The notes under the pieces were generated by a model. That model worked only from the letters and a program-made list of their open reading frames with translations. It was not told where the DNA came from and ran no database searches. Positions 1-8,644 of a stretch of 64,000 nt of DNA are shown here, in pieces (position 1 is the stretch's first letter; each line of letters opens with the position of its first letter). A program made the position numbers and the translations under genes. Source of the stretch: Korobacter sp963703075 (GTDB lineage: Bacteria; Acidobacteriota; Terriglobia; Terriglobales; Acidobacteriaceae). The stretch spans positions 3,906,001 through 3,970,000 of the forward strand of contig OY969786.1 of assembly GCA_963703075.1 (NCBI GenBank), in the 5' to 3' direction.

Positions 1-347
1 GGTACGATGTACCCGCTCACCGCTGCGGCGATCATGATCGCCACGCACGAGAAGCCATAGGTCACCAGCGCCGCCAGCGACAAACGGTCATCGGCAGCCA
101 GCCAGCGGTACACCCCGCAAGCTCCCAGGAACAGCAGCAGCACGCTCACCAAGGCGAGCGAATGTGCCACCGCCGATACCACGGACAGTCGCTGAACATC
201 GGCAGGCGTCAGCGGCCCGCCCGCCGTAGGATGAACGGCCATGGTCAGCATGCCGCCCACCGAGCCTGCGATCAGCGCCATGCCGGCTTTCCGTTTGTCT
301 CCGTATTTGCTTGATGGGTGCATGGGGTCGTGAGTTGTCGTCGCCAT
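1..347 (-). CDS. Partial integral membrane protein, function unknown
   Basis: The reverse strand is open from an ATG at 347 to the left edge, so only about 115 N-terminal residues are seen. The visible part has a polar His/Lys-containing N-terminus followed by three likely membrane segments (around residues 23-33, 57-75 and 88-112) rich in Ala, Val, Leu and Gly. I do not recognise the family. The gene is divergent from the TetR-type regulator, 53 bp away, and such arrangements often mean that the regulator controls the neighbour; that is inference only. The C-terminus lies outside the window. Confidence 0.7.
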   Translation of the reverse strand, partial: MATTTHDPMHPSSKYGDKRKAGMALIAGSVGGMLTMAVHPTAGGPLTPADVQRLSVVSAVAHSLALVSVLLLFLGACGVYRWLAADDRLSLAALVTYGFSCVAIMIAAAVSGYIV

Positions 348-400
348 GGCCGCGATGCTATAAACCCGCTTGCATCCCAGCAATCGGAATCGGTCCCTTG

Positions 401-1000
401 ATGGCCGTTGCGAAACAGAAATCTGCAAGTGTCTCGCATCGTCGTGAGCAGCCGGCGAAGGACGAGCGCATCCGTCGCACCCGGGCGCAGATCGACGCTG
501 CTTTCGTCGAACTGCTCCATCGCCGCGCTTACGGCAGCATCCGCGTCAGCGACATCACCCGCAAAGCCGGTGTCGGACGCGCCACCTTCTACGCCCACTA
601 CGCCGCCAAGGACGACCTTCTGCGTTCACAGTGCCGGCGCATCGTCGCCCCCATGATCCAGCTCTCCGCCTCCGGCCGTCTGGATGCCACTCCGTTCTTC
701 GAGCACATCCGTCACGTGACGCGAATCTACCAGGCTTTCCTCGGACCCCACGGTGGCTCTGCGCCCGCCATCCTCCGCGAATGCTTCGAGCAACGCATCC
801 GCTCCCTCCTCCAACTGTCAGCGACTGCCAGATCCGGCGTCCGCGCCGACTTGCGCGCAGCCACACTTGCACCCTTCATCGCGTCTTCACTCTTCACTGT
901 CGTCGAGTGCTGGCTTCAAAAGGGCTCTCAGGAAACTCCCGCACAGGTTCAAACTCTGTTCAACGATCTCATCGAATCCGCCATCCGGCGCCCTACCTAG
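401..1000 (+). CDS. TetR/AcrR family transcriptional regulator
   Basis: A 199-residue protein with an N-terminal TetR helix-turn-helix at about residues 45-70 (motif SDITRKAGVGRATFYAHY, then a charged AAKDDLL turn), followed by an all-helical ligand domain of normal family size. An in-frame ATG at 311 would overlap the divergent gene that begins at 347, so the ATG at 401 is preferred; no strong Shine-Dalgarno is visible. The ligand cannot be predicted. It probably represses itself and/or the divergent membrane-protein gene. Confidence 0.85.
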   Translation: MAVAKQKSASVSHRREQPAKDERIRRTRAQIDAAFVELLHRRAYGSIRVSDITRKAGVGRATFYAHYAAKDDLLRSQCRRIVAPMIQLSASGRLDATPFFEHIRHVTRIYQAFLGPHGGSAPAILRECFEQRIRSLLQLSATARSGVRADLRAATLAPFIASSLFTVVECWLQKGSQETPAQVQTLFNDLIESAIRRPT

Positions 1001-1166
1001 ATCGCGGCTGGCAAGATGAACTGACAAACCCGAGCCCCAAACTCCTTATTCTTGATACCTGTAGGAGTCTTCTCAAAGTGTTCCACCAGGACCTACATCT
1101 GTGTCGCACATCACTGCATTCGATAGTGGAAAGGGCGAAGATGGGGCAGTTGGAGTGGAGGTCCCG

Positions 1167-2096
1167 ATGCCTCTCAAACCTGCTCTCAACATCCACCCGA
1201 AGTCGATCCTCTTTGCTACCGACTTTTCCTGCGCCTCGGAAAACCCTCTCCGCCACGCCATCGCCCTGGCGCGGCATTACGGCGCTACCCTCCACCTCGC
1301 GCACATCGTCTCCTCCGTGGGATTCACCCTCGCCGGCATGGGAGCGGTGGCCGCCGCCGATGACGCTGCGCGGCGTGATCTCCGGGAACTGGAATTCAAC
1401 TTGGCTGTCTCAGGAGCGCTGGCTGGCATTCCACACGATCTCGCGGTGCGTGATGGCGACGTCTGGCCACAGATCGAGTCCCTCATCGCCGAAGACCACG
1501 TAGACATGCTGGTGATCGGCACCCACGGCCGCCGCGGTCTCGGACGCCTATTGCTTGGCTCCGTCGCGGAAAAGGTTTTTCGATGCGCCGAGTGTCCGGT
1601 GGTCACCGTCGGTCCCGCTTTCAATGTTGAGTCCGGCGTACAAAACACCCGGCAGCCCCGCCCGGTGCTCTTCGCCACCGATTTCAAAGACGCCTCCTTG
1701 CAAGCGCTGCCCTACGCGGTTGAATTTGCACGCGAACGCCAGGTGAAGCTCGTGCTGCTGCACGTCATCTCGCTGCTGCCTTTGCCCGAAGACAGGCATT
1801 GGGAAAGCGCCGACAACGTGCTGATCCGCCGAAACCGTGCGGAAATCGACGCCATCGCGCGATTGAAGAATTTGTGCGCCCGCTATGACAGCGCATCACT
1901 CGCCACGGAATGTGTCGTCAAGTTTGGCGAGCCCGCTGAAGAGATTCTGAAGCTTGCTTCCGCCCTGCGCGCCGATGCCATCGCCATGGGCTTACATCGC
2001 ACCGCTTACGCCCAGGCGGTGAGTCATCTTCGCAGCACCATCGCCTACGACGTGGTCTGCCGCGCGAATTGTGCCGTCTTTACAGCGCGCGATTGA
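1167..2096 (+). CDS. Tandem-domain universal stress protein (UspA family)
   Basis: A 309-residue protein made of two UspA alpha/beta domains (about residues 11-155 and 165-309). Domain 1 keeps the ATP-binding signature G-x2-G-x9-G-S (GTHGRRGLGRLLLGS), so it probably binds ATP; the equivalent part of domain 2 (GLHRTAYAQAVSHLRSTIA) is degenerate. The start at 1167 is chosen for GGAGG at 1157-1161 with a 5-nt spacer; an upstream GTG at 1101 has no such support. Cytoplasmic and stress-related by family knowledge. It stands alone, closed by a symmetric hairpin at 2122-2150. Confidence 0.9.
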   Translation: MPLKPALNIHPKSILFATDFSCASENPLRHAIALARHYGATLHLAHIVSSVGFTLAGMGAVAAADDAARRDLRELEFNLAVSGALAGIPHDLAVRDGDVWPQIESLIAEDHVDMLVIGTHGRRGLGRLLLGSVAEKVFRCAECPVVTVGPAFNVESGVQNTRQPRPVLFATDFKDASLQALPYAVEFARERQVKLVLLHVISLLPLPEDRHWESADNVLIRRNRAEIDAIARLKNLCARYDSASLATECVVKFGEPAEEILKLASALRADAIAMGLHRTAYAQAVSHLRSTIAYDVVCRANCAVFTARD

Positions 2097-2121
2097 AGGC
2101 CAGCGGAACCCCGATCACAAG

Positions 2122-2150
2122 CAAAAGCCCTCCAGCATGGAGGGCTTTTG
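2122..2150. terminator. Bidirectional Rho-independent terminator
   Basis: A perfect 13-bp stem with a 3-nt loop (CAAAAGCCCTCCA-GCA-TGGAGGGCTTTTG) lies between the convergent universal stress gene and the response regulator gene. A-runs and T-runs on both sides allow it to work in either direction. Confidence 0.85.
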
Positions 2151-2168
2151 TAAAACCGCGAAACGTTT

Positions 2169-4134
2169 CTACTTTTCCGGAACCTTGAGTTCCTTGAGGA
2201 TCTCGGCGATGAGCTGCGGCTTGATGCGGTCGATCGCGCGGCCAATCGCGGCTGCCAATTTGGGCGAGCCGGCTACCTTCTCTTCAGGCTCGTCGATGGA
2301 CGCGCCACTGAAGGTCGCTTTCGGCTTGTATGCGTCGCCCATGGCAAAGCGGCGAACCTCCTCAGAGATTGACTGCGTCTCTTCGGCGCGGTCCAGGTCT
2401 TCCTGGGGCAGCGCTCCGCCGAAAGCCGCGGCCATGGCCGCTGCCAGTTGCTGGGTAGGCGATGCGGCAGCTTCCGGCGGCGACCCGCCCTGCTGCACCC
2501 CTGTGTTAGGCGCGCTCTTGTCATCCCGCACCGGTTCCTCCGCGAGCGCCGTTGCTGTCTGCCCCACCGGCTGAACATCCGCAGCCGACGGCGCATTGGC
2601 AACGCGCATTTCATTCTCCAGCGAAATCGAGGCCTCGGAATCCGTCAACCCTACTTCTTCCGCCATCCACACCCGGCCGGACGCTCCCGCAACCGCGGCA
2701 CCGGTTTCTCCTGCCGCAGCTTCCGTCGCATCCAACGCTGTCGCCGGGCACCTCAGTTGCGATGGTTTGCCCAAGCAAATTCAGTACCGCCGCGATCTCC
2801 TCGGTGACTTCCTGCTTCCCTCCGGCAGCGGACGCATCGACCGGCAGCTCCGCGACTGGAGTAGATTCCTTTTCCGGAATCACCAGCCGTCCGCCTTCCA
2901 GCGGCTGCACCGCATCGATCAATCCATCCATCGGCGACAGGTTCGGATCGGTGGTCGTAATCACCCCCTCCGACTCTGCAGCCCGCGAGGTCGGCTGCAA
3001 CCCTGCTTCCGTCGCGTTCTCGACCGGCAACTCTTGCGCGGTTTCGAACTGCGGATCAGGTGGCGTCTCGACAGAAACCTGGGGAGCTACTTCGAGCGAT
3101 GGATCGACCGCCGGTATCTCCTGGGGAACAGCTTCCGATAACTCATCGCTCAGGATCTCCACGCCCGTCCCGCGAACACCCTCGACCGCGTGAATGACCG
3201 TGGGTTCAACCGTGGTTTCCGCGGGAACTTCGGTAGCTTCTGCCGGCGCAGCTTCCACGGCGAATTCGCCGCTGCCGACCGTCGCAGCTTGCTCTTCCTT
3301 GGTGCTCGTCGCGGCCGTGGAACTGGCGGTCAGCGCATCGACGAATCCCGGCAGAGGCGTAGTCTCTGGCGTAACGCGAGTGGCGAAGCCGGGCTCATCG
3401 TCGACATCGACTGGCGCAGCCGCTGTCTGCAATTCCGCCATGGCGGCCGGTAAATCTTGATCCGCCACGGCAGCCTGTACCGCAAAGGTCGGCATGGCGT
3501 CGGCGGTAGACGCTGTCTTGGTCGTCGCCACCACGTCTTCGACGTTGATCACGGGAACGTTGGCCACATCGACCGGGACTTCGATGCGCACCGGAGAATT
3601 CGCCACGACCTCCGCGCCATTGGTCCCGCTCTGCCAGCGCGCCAGGCTGGGATCCATGATCTCCTGCATTTGTTCGCGGGTGAGCTTAACGGTCTTCTCG
3701 TAGGTACCGGGCGTGGGAACCAGGGGGGACGGAGGTGCCGCCGCAGGACGGCCCTGGGACGCCCCAATCCGTTGCGAAAAACGCTGTACCGCCCGCAATA
3801 ACTCGCTCGCCTCAAAGGGCTTCACGATCACGCCATCGGCGCGAACCCGGGCTCCCTCTTCCGGCTTGTAGGGCTCCATCTTGCCCACCGTCAGAAGCAC
3901 CGGCATGCGCGCGGTTACGCTCGACGACTTCACCTTTTCGCAAACTTCCAGGCCCGTGTATCCGGGCATGTAAATGTCGAGAATGCAGAGATGAGGGGTG
4001 ATTTCCGCGATCTTCTTCACTGCCGCTGCGCCATTGCTTACGGCCACAACGTCATAGCCCGCGTCCGTCAATATTTTTTTGCCCATGTTTTGGGCAGTCA
4101 TACTGTCGTCGGCCAGCAAAATCTTCAGTGCCAC
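2169..4134 (-). CDS. Response regulator with long Ala/Glu/Pro/Thr-rich tail (frameshifted)
   Basis: From a GTG at 4134 the protein starts with a canonical CheY-like receiver domain (residues about 3-122): acidic pair D9/D10, phosphoacceptor D53 (CILDIYMP), T82 and K105. After it comes about 500 residues rich in Ala, Glu, Val, Pro and Thr with no recognisable output domain, ending in a more ordered region (AAAIGRAIDRIKPQLIAEIL). The upstream frame would run into a Cys/Gly/Arg-rich tail. Dropping one base in the CCC near 2756-2760 joins it to the downstream frame and gives a continuous 654-residue protein. The gene is probably monocistronic, with terminators on both sides. Its output is unknown; it may be a protein-interaction regulator of motility or envelope functions. 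Confidence 0.75.
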
Positions 4135-4264
4135 TGAGGAGTCCTTCGCGCGCTACACGGGAGAACGGTTGGCTCAAAAAGTACTGTGTCTCAGCAAGAT
4201 AGTCAATCCGGAATCTCTCCGCGGCACATCACGATGGTGTACTCCGGGACGCTCCCAAATAGAA

Positions 4265-4287
4265 AACCGGCAGGTGGCCTGCCGGTT
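4265..4287 (-). terminator. Rho-independent terminator after the bamD-like gene
   Basis: A 10-bp perfect stem (AACCGGCAGG / CCTGCCGGTT, loop TGG) is followed on the minus strand by a T-rich run (TTTTCTATTT), 24 bp after the lipoprotein stop codon. Confidence 0.8.
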
Positions 4288-4310
4288 CCGTTTCAAGTTG
4301 ACGATCCTTC

Positions 4311-5852
4311 TTAGAACGGGTTGAGTTTTGCCAAGCCCTTCTTCTTTTTCTTCTTGCTCGACGACTCATCCGGGCTCGCAGCGGTGGCGGTTGCGTTCGG
4401 ATTGGTCGAACCTGCCTGGGCGTTGCTCGTCGAACCCTGCGCTGGCGTTCCTGAAGTTGAATCCGTCGCCGCATCGTTCACCCGCGCCGGAGCCGCAGCC
4501 GGGGCATCGCTCGCGGCCGGAGTCGCGGTGGCCGATGAGTTCGTCGTGGCTGGTGCGTTCGCTGTGCCTGCGGGAGTTGGCGCGGCCGCTCCCGCCGTGG
4601 CCGTTGCCGGGCTCGAGATTCCGCCGCTGGTCGAAGGGGCAGTCGGTGTCGGCGTGCCTATTTCGGTGGGTGCCGCCGTTTCAGCTCCACTCGCGCCGTT
4701 ATCGGAACGCGGCACCGCGTCGTTCGCCGGCGGAGCGCCCGTACCGTTGGTTTCAATTCCCAGGTTTCCCGATCCGCTGGTCACGCCTGGACTCCCCGCC
4801 AGGGTATTGTTGGCGTCGCGCACCAACTTCACTGCACTGGTCTGCGGAGGCTCGACCATTGTGGGCTCGCCAACCTTCGCCGCCTCGGAAGTGTCCGGAC
4901 GATGGTGCATGAAGTCCGTCATGTATTCCCGTTTGGACTGGTGCGAGCGGCTCTCCTGCTCTGCCTTGTTCTGCGCCACTGCTTCCGGCGTGGGCTTCGG
5001 GATCGGCGCGTGTAGCTCGGCCAACTTCTTCTTCGCCGCGTCCACCCGTTCCATCGCCGGGTACCGGGTCAGGATTTTCGAGTAAGCTCCGGCCGCTTCT
5101 TTCTCATATTGCTTGATGAGCGCAGCCTTCTTGGCTTCTGGTAAACGGGCTGCGGGGATTTTGCGAATGAGATCGGCTTCCGCCTGGTAAGACTGGCCCA
5201 GCATGAATAGCGTTTCATCCGCCTTGCTGTAGAGCGGATAAGCATCCGACATTGACTTCAACCGCGCGATCGACGCCGGATAGTCCTGTTTCATGAAGTA
5301 AAAACGCCCGATATCGTACTCGCGTTCCGCCAGGACTTCCTGGACCTCCAGCAACCGTTTCTTGGCCTGGGGAACCAGCTTGCTGTCGGGATATTGCAGG
5401 ATCATCTGCCGGTATTCTTCCTCCGCGCGCTTGGCGTGGGTGTAGTCGCGGTCCGGCTTTTCCATCTCGTTGTAATGGATGTTCGCGATCTTCATCTGCG
5501 CTTCGGCAGCTTCTGCCATGTTCGGGAAGAAGGTCTGGAAATCCTTGTACTCGTTCTCTGCCTGCGACATCGCGGCCGATCCGCCTTCCGCATACCAGGC
5601 GTCGCCGATGGCCAGCTTGGCGCGGGCAATGTACTCGGAATCCGGATAGGTGTTGATCAGCGTCTGCAAAGTGACGCGGGCGACGTCGTACTTGCCGTGT
5701 TTCATCGCGTCCATGGCGCGGTCAAACAGCACTTTGTCAGGCTGCTTGGAATCCACATTCGCGATCGGGTTGCTGACCTTCTTGTTCGTGCAGGCCGTGG
5801 CCGCCAGCAAAACTATGCCAATCGATATTGCGATAAGTGCACGACGAAACAT
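4311..5852 (-). CDS. BamD/YfiO-like TPR outer-membrane lipoprotein
   Basis: A 513-residue lipoprotein. Its signal peptide ends in a lipobox-like LLAATAC with Cys21 as the predicted lipidated residue. Tetratricopeptide repeats follow (about residues 40-300), with the YfiO/BamD hallmark of repeated 'YPDS' helical hairpins (INTYPDSEYIARAKLAIGDA, ILQYPDSKLVPQAKK). In known systems BamD belongs to the BAM complex that inserts beta-barrels. Residues about 330-495 are a Ser/Thr/Ala/Pro low-complexity extension ending in a lysine run and GLAKLNPF, not found in E. coli BamD. Start 5852 is preferred to 5885 because the signal peptide begins there after an AGGTGG-like site. It follows rpe on the same strand (88 bp). 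Confidence 0.82.
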   Translation of the reverse strand: MFRRALIAISIGIVLLAATACTNKKVSNPIANVDSKQPDKVLFDRAMDAMKHGKYDVARVTLQTLINTYPDSEYIARAKLAIGDAWYAEGGSAAMSQAENEYKDFQTFFPNMAEAAEAQMKIANIHYNEMEKPDRDYTHAKRAEEEYRQMILQYPDSKLVPQAKKRLLEVQEVLAEREYDIGRFYFMKQDYPASIARLKSMSDAYPLYSKADETLFMLGQSYQAEADLIRKIPAARLPEAKKAALIKQYEKEAAGAYSKILTRYPAMERVDAAKKKLAELHAPIPKPTPEAVAQNKAEQESRSHQSKREYMTDFMHHRPDTSEAAKVGEPTMVEPPQTSAVKLVRDANNTLAGSPGVTSGSGNLGIETNGTGAPPANDAVPRSDNGASGAETAAPTEIGTPTPTAPSTSGGISSPATATAGAAAPTPAGTANAPATTNSSATATPAASDAPAAAPARVNDAATDSTSGTPAQGSTSNAQAGSTNPNATATAASPDESSSKKKKKKGLAKLNPF

Positions 5853-5939
5853 CCCTACCACCTTTTTCTCCGCCTCACCGAACAACTACAAGCTTCGCTG
5901 AGGATGCCGGACTGCGAAATATGAGTACACGTGCGGCGG

Positions 5940-6656
5940 TCAGACCCGCACAAGGGTCGCACTGTTAGCGGCTTTCAATAATTCACGAACGTTGTTCGCG
6001 GGGTCGCCATGCCCGAATACAGCGTTACCGGCCACCACGATCTCGACCCCGGCGCGAATGGCTTCCCCGATCGTATCCAGGGCCATGCCGCCATCGATCT
6101 CGATGCGGAAGCTGTTGCGGCCCGCGTCGCGCATCGCCACCAGTTTCCGAACCTTCCCCAGGGTTGACGCAATGAACTTCTGTCCACCAAATCCTGGGTT
6201 CACCGACATCACCAGGACGAAATCCACCAGGTCAAGCACTTCGCTCAGCGTCTCGACCGGCGTCGCCGGGTTAATGACGACCCCTGCCAGGCACCCATGG
6301 CTCTTGATCAGGTGCAGGGTGCGGTTCAGGTGAATGCATGCCTCCTGGTGGACAGAGATCCAGTTCGCCCCGGCTTCGGCAAATCCCGGGATGTACGCGT
6401 CCGGGTTCTCGATCATCAGGTGACAGTCGATGGGAACGTTTACCGCCTTCCGCAATGACTGCAGCACCGGCGGTCCGATCGTAATGTTGGGGACGAAGTG
6501 CCCGTCCATTACGTCAAAATGAACCAACGTCGCGCCACCCTGCACCGCCTCCTCGACCTGCTGGGCGAGGCGCGCAAAGTCCGCCGAAAGGATGGAAGGC
6601 GCCAGTTCGATCAAAAGGGCTTCTTTCGTTGTGAGCGACTGTGGAAATTCTAGCAC
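5940..6656 (-). CDS. rpe: Ribulose-phosphate 3-epimerase
   Basis: A TIM-barrel epimerase interconverting ribulose-5-phosphate and xylulose-5-phosphate in the pentose phosphate pathway. Family motifs are clear: LAPSILSADF at the N-terminus, HFDVMDGHFVPN (metal and catalytic residues), CHLMI, VMSVNPGFGGQ for phosphate binding, and EIDGG near the C-terminus. Up to 238 residues from a GTG at 6656. The usual start in homologues is just before IELAPSIL, which would be the TTG at 6614, so the first 14 residues are doubtful. It lies upstream of the bamD-like gene on the same strand, probably a housekeeping transcript. Confidence 0.95.
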   Translation of the reverse strand: MLEFPQSLTTKEALLIELAPSILSADFARLAQQVEEAVQGGATLVHFDVMDGHFVPNITIGPPVLQSLRKAVNVPIDCHLMIENPDAYIPGFAEAGANWISVHQEACIHLNRTLHLIKSHGCLAGVVINPATPVETLSEVLDLVDFVLVMSVNPGFGGQKFIASTLGKVRKLVAMRDAGRNSFRIEIDGGMALDTIGEAIRAGVEIVVAGNAVFGHGDPANNVRELLKAANSATLVRV

Positions 6657-6709
6657 GCGTCGCTCTCGCTCTACGGTCTCTCGACAGCCTTAATCCTCAG
6701 CAAAATGTG

Positions 6710-7060
6710 CTACTTGGCAGGTTCCCACAAACCCACCATGTTGCCGCCGTTGTCCTGGATCCAGGCAAACTTGCCCTGCCCGATATCCACCGGCGGCACC
6801 ACCAACTTTCCCCCCAGCGACTTCGCCTTTTCGCAATAGGCGGCAAGGTCCTCTACTTCGACGTAGAACAACGTGTATTGGTGAGGTTCGTGCCCAAGCG
6901 ACATGATGTGTCCGCCGATGCCATTCCCCGCGCCCGGCGGAAGACCCACGTATCCGGGCTTGCTCTCATCCATCTGCCAATCGAACAGATTCTTGTAGAA
7001 GTCGCGCGTGGCTGCCACATCGCGACAGCCAATTTCGAAGTACATCACAGGATGCGGCAT
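6710..7060 (-). CDS. VOC (glyoxalase/bleomycin-resistance fold) family protein
   Basis: A 116-residue single-chain vicinal-oxygen-chelate domain. It opens with HPVMYFEIGCRDVAATRDFY and has the second half-module TLFYVEVEDLAAYCEKAKSLGG, ending with the typical WIQDNGGNMVGLWEP. Candidate metal ligands include the N-terminal His/Glu and the C-terminal acidic positions. The substrate is unknown; such proteins range from lyases to antibiotic-binding proteins. GGGAGGA sits just upstream of the ATG at 7060. It lies 53 bp before rpe on the same strand. Confidence 0.85.
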   Translation of the reverse strand: MPHPVMYFEIGCRDVAATRDFYKNLFDWQMDESKPGYVGLPPGAGNGIGGHIMSLGHEPHQYTLFYVEVEDLAAYCEKAKSLGGKLVVPPVDIGQGKFAWIQDNGGNMVGLWEPAK

Positions 7061-7276
7061 TCATTCCTCCCGCGAAAAATGGGAGACGAGTGTAAACCAC
7101 GCCGACGACCAATTCCATTTGCAGACGTCCAAAACTTAGGACCCTTCGTGGACGCCGACTCCACGAGCACAGAAGAATTTCTGCACCCAGAGCTGTGCAA
7201 ATCCTTTCACATGCGATTTCATTTCTCGTTGATCGCCGCGAGCCACTCTGATAAAGAAACTGCATCTAATCTCTGC

Positions 7277-7705
7277 ATGTCGGGAAAACGCTTGATGGCA
7301 AGAACAGGATTAGCAGCGGTGCTGGGGGTTCTCATCTTCCTCCTGCTGAGCACCGTCGAATCCCAAGCGACCCCGATTAAGCCCGACGTACAAAAGCTGC
7401 TGCAACAGTCGCAGCAGGCCCAGCGACCTTTCATTCCCGCGCGTGCCGGTTGGAGCGAGCCATCGTCCGCGACTACCGTGGTTCGGAATCCGGTGCTCGA
7501 AAGCATCGCTGGCGACAAGATGCGCCAGGAGTTCAGCGAAACATTAACCGCAGTCGCCATTCCCGATCCCTGGATCGTGCTCGCGCTCGCAACCTTGATC
7601 TTGCTCATGCGCATGTTGCGCTCGATCGAAGCCAAACGCCATCGCGCCCAGAAGCTCATCGTGCTCGCCGAACGCCCTGCCCCATCGGAGAGATTGGCAG
7701 CCTAG
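7277..7705 (+). CDS. Small secreted/membrane protein with C-terminal anchor, unknown
   Basis: 142 residues. An N-terminal signal-type hydrophobic segment (residues about 8-30, ending VESQA) is followed by a polar, Gln- and Ser-containing middle. Near the C-terminus, Pro-Asp-Pro precedes a second hydrophobic stretch and a basic tail (PDPWIVLALATLILLMRML then RSIEAKRHR). The order Pro motif, membrane helix, Arg-rich end loosely recalls C-terminal sorting tags, but it does not match a PEP-CTERM consensus. An alternative ATG lies at 7295. It is followed by a terminator at 7773. No family recognised. Confidence 0.6.
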   Translation: MSGKRLMARTGLAAVLGVLIFLLLSTVESQATPIKPDVQKLLQQSQQAQRPFIPARAGWSEPSSATTVVRNPVLESIAGDKMRQEFSETLTAVAIPDPWIVLALATLILLMRMLRSIEAKRHRAQKLIVLAERPAPSERLAA

Positions 7706-7772
7706 CTCTTTCAAGATCGTAGTTCCTAGCGAACTACCCCGACGTTACCGCGGCAGTTCAGCGCGGATGAAG

Positions 7773-7802
7773 AGGCCCCTCGAACCCCGGAGGAGCCTTT
7801 TT
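7773..7802 (+). terminator. Rho-independent terminator
   Basis: A 9-bp stem with one mismatch (AGGCCCCTC / GAGGAGCCT) is followed directly by TTTTT. It lies between the small membrane protein gene and deoC. Confidence 0.7.
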
Positions 7803-7866
7803 CCTTGCCCTCCAGATTGCCAACCTGAATCTCGCCCGCTAGGCTGGAACCTGACAGAGGTTCGCC

Positions 7867-8604
7867 ATGGAACATCCCGGATATACCTACACCGACATCG
7901 CCAAGATGATCGACCATTCTCTGCTGAACCCGGCGCTCACAACCGCGGAGTTGGAATCGGGCTGCGCTCTTGCCCGGCATTATGACGTGGCGAGCGTCTG
8001 CATTCTGCCTTACTGCGTAAGCCGCTGCAGCGAGCTGCTCGCCGGAAGCACGGTTGCCGTCAGCACCACCATCGGCTTTCCCCACGGCGGCCACAAAACC
8101 ACCACCAAGTTGTTCGAGACCGAGCAGGCCATCGCCGACGGAGCCCGTGAACTCGACGCCGTCGTAAATATCAGCAAAGTTCGCAGCCGCGATTGGCGCT
8201 ATGTCCGCGAAGAACTCCGGGAGCTGACTGCCCTCGTCCATGCGTCGGGAGCGAAGATCAAGGTCATCTTCGAAAATGCCTATCACGATCGCGACACCAA
8301 GATCGGGCTTTGCAAAATTTGTGGAGAAATTGGTGTCGACTGGGTGAAGACATCGACCGGCTATGCTGCCACCGGGGCCACCCTCGAAGACTTGCAATTG
8401 ATGCGCGAACACTCACCCGCAGCCGTGCAGGTCAAAGCCGCAGGCGGCATCCGCACCCTCGACGCTTTGCTCGAAGTCCGCGCCATTGGCGTCTCACGCG
8501 TCGGCGCCACTCGTACCGCGGAGATGCTCGACGATTGCCGTCGGCGCTTGGGAATGCCAGCCCTCGCCGAAGCCGGAGTCTCCGTCTCGCCCGCGGGCTA
8601 TTAA
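7867..8604 (+). CDS. deoC: Deoxyribose-phosphate aldolase
   Basis: A 245-residue class I aldolase cleaving 2-deoxyribose-5-phosphate to glyceraldehyde-3-phosphate and acetaldehyde in deoxynucleoside catabolism. D97 (ELDAVVNI), the Schiff-base lysine K161 (VKTSTGYA) and the proton-relay lysine K190 (VKAAGGIR) are all present, and the length is typical. It starts at the ATG at 7867, with CAGAGG just upstream. No other deo genes are adjacent, but a deoxynucleoside kinase and adenosine deaminase elsewhere in the window fit nucleoside salvage. Confidence 0.95.
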   Translation: MEHPGYTYTDIAKMIDHSLLNPALTTAELESGCALARHYDVASVCILPYCVSRCSELLAGSTVAVSTTIGFPHGGHKTTTKLFETEQAIADGARELDAVVNISKVRSRDWRYVREELRELTALVHASGAKIKVIFENAYHDRDTKIGLCKICGEIGVDWVKTSTGYAATGATLEDLQLMREHSPAAVQVKAAGGIRTLDALLEVRAIGVSRVGATRTAEMLDDCRRRLGMPALAEAGVSVSPAGY

Positions 8605-8644
8605 GTAGACGAAGCGTCGAGAACGATCAAGATTCGGTCGCACT

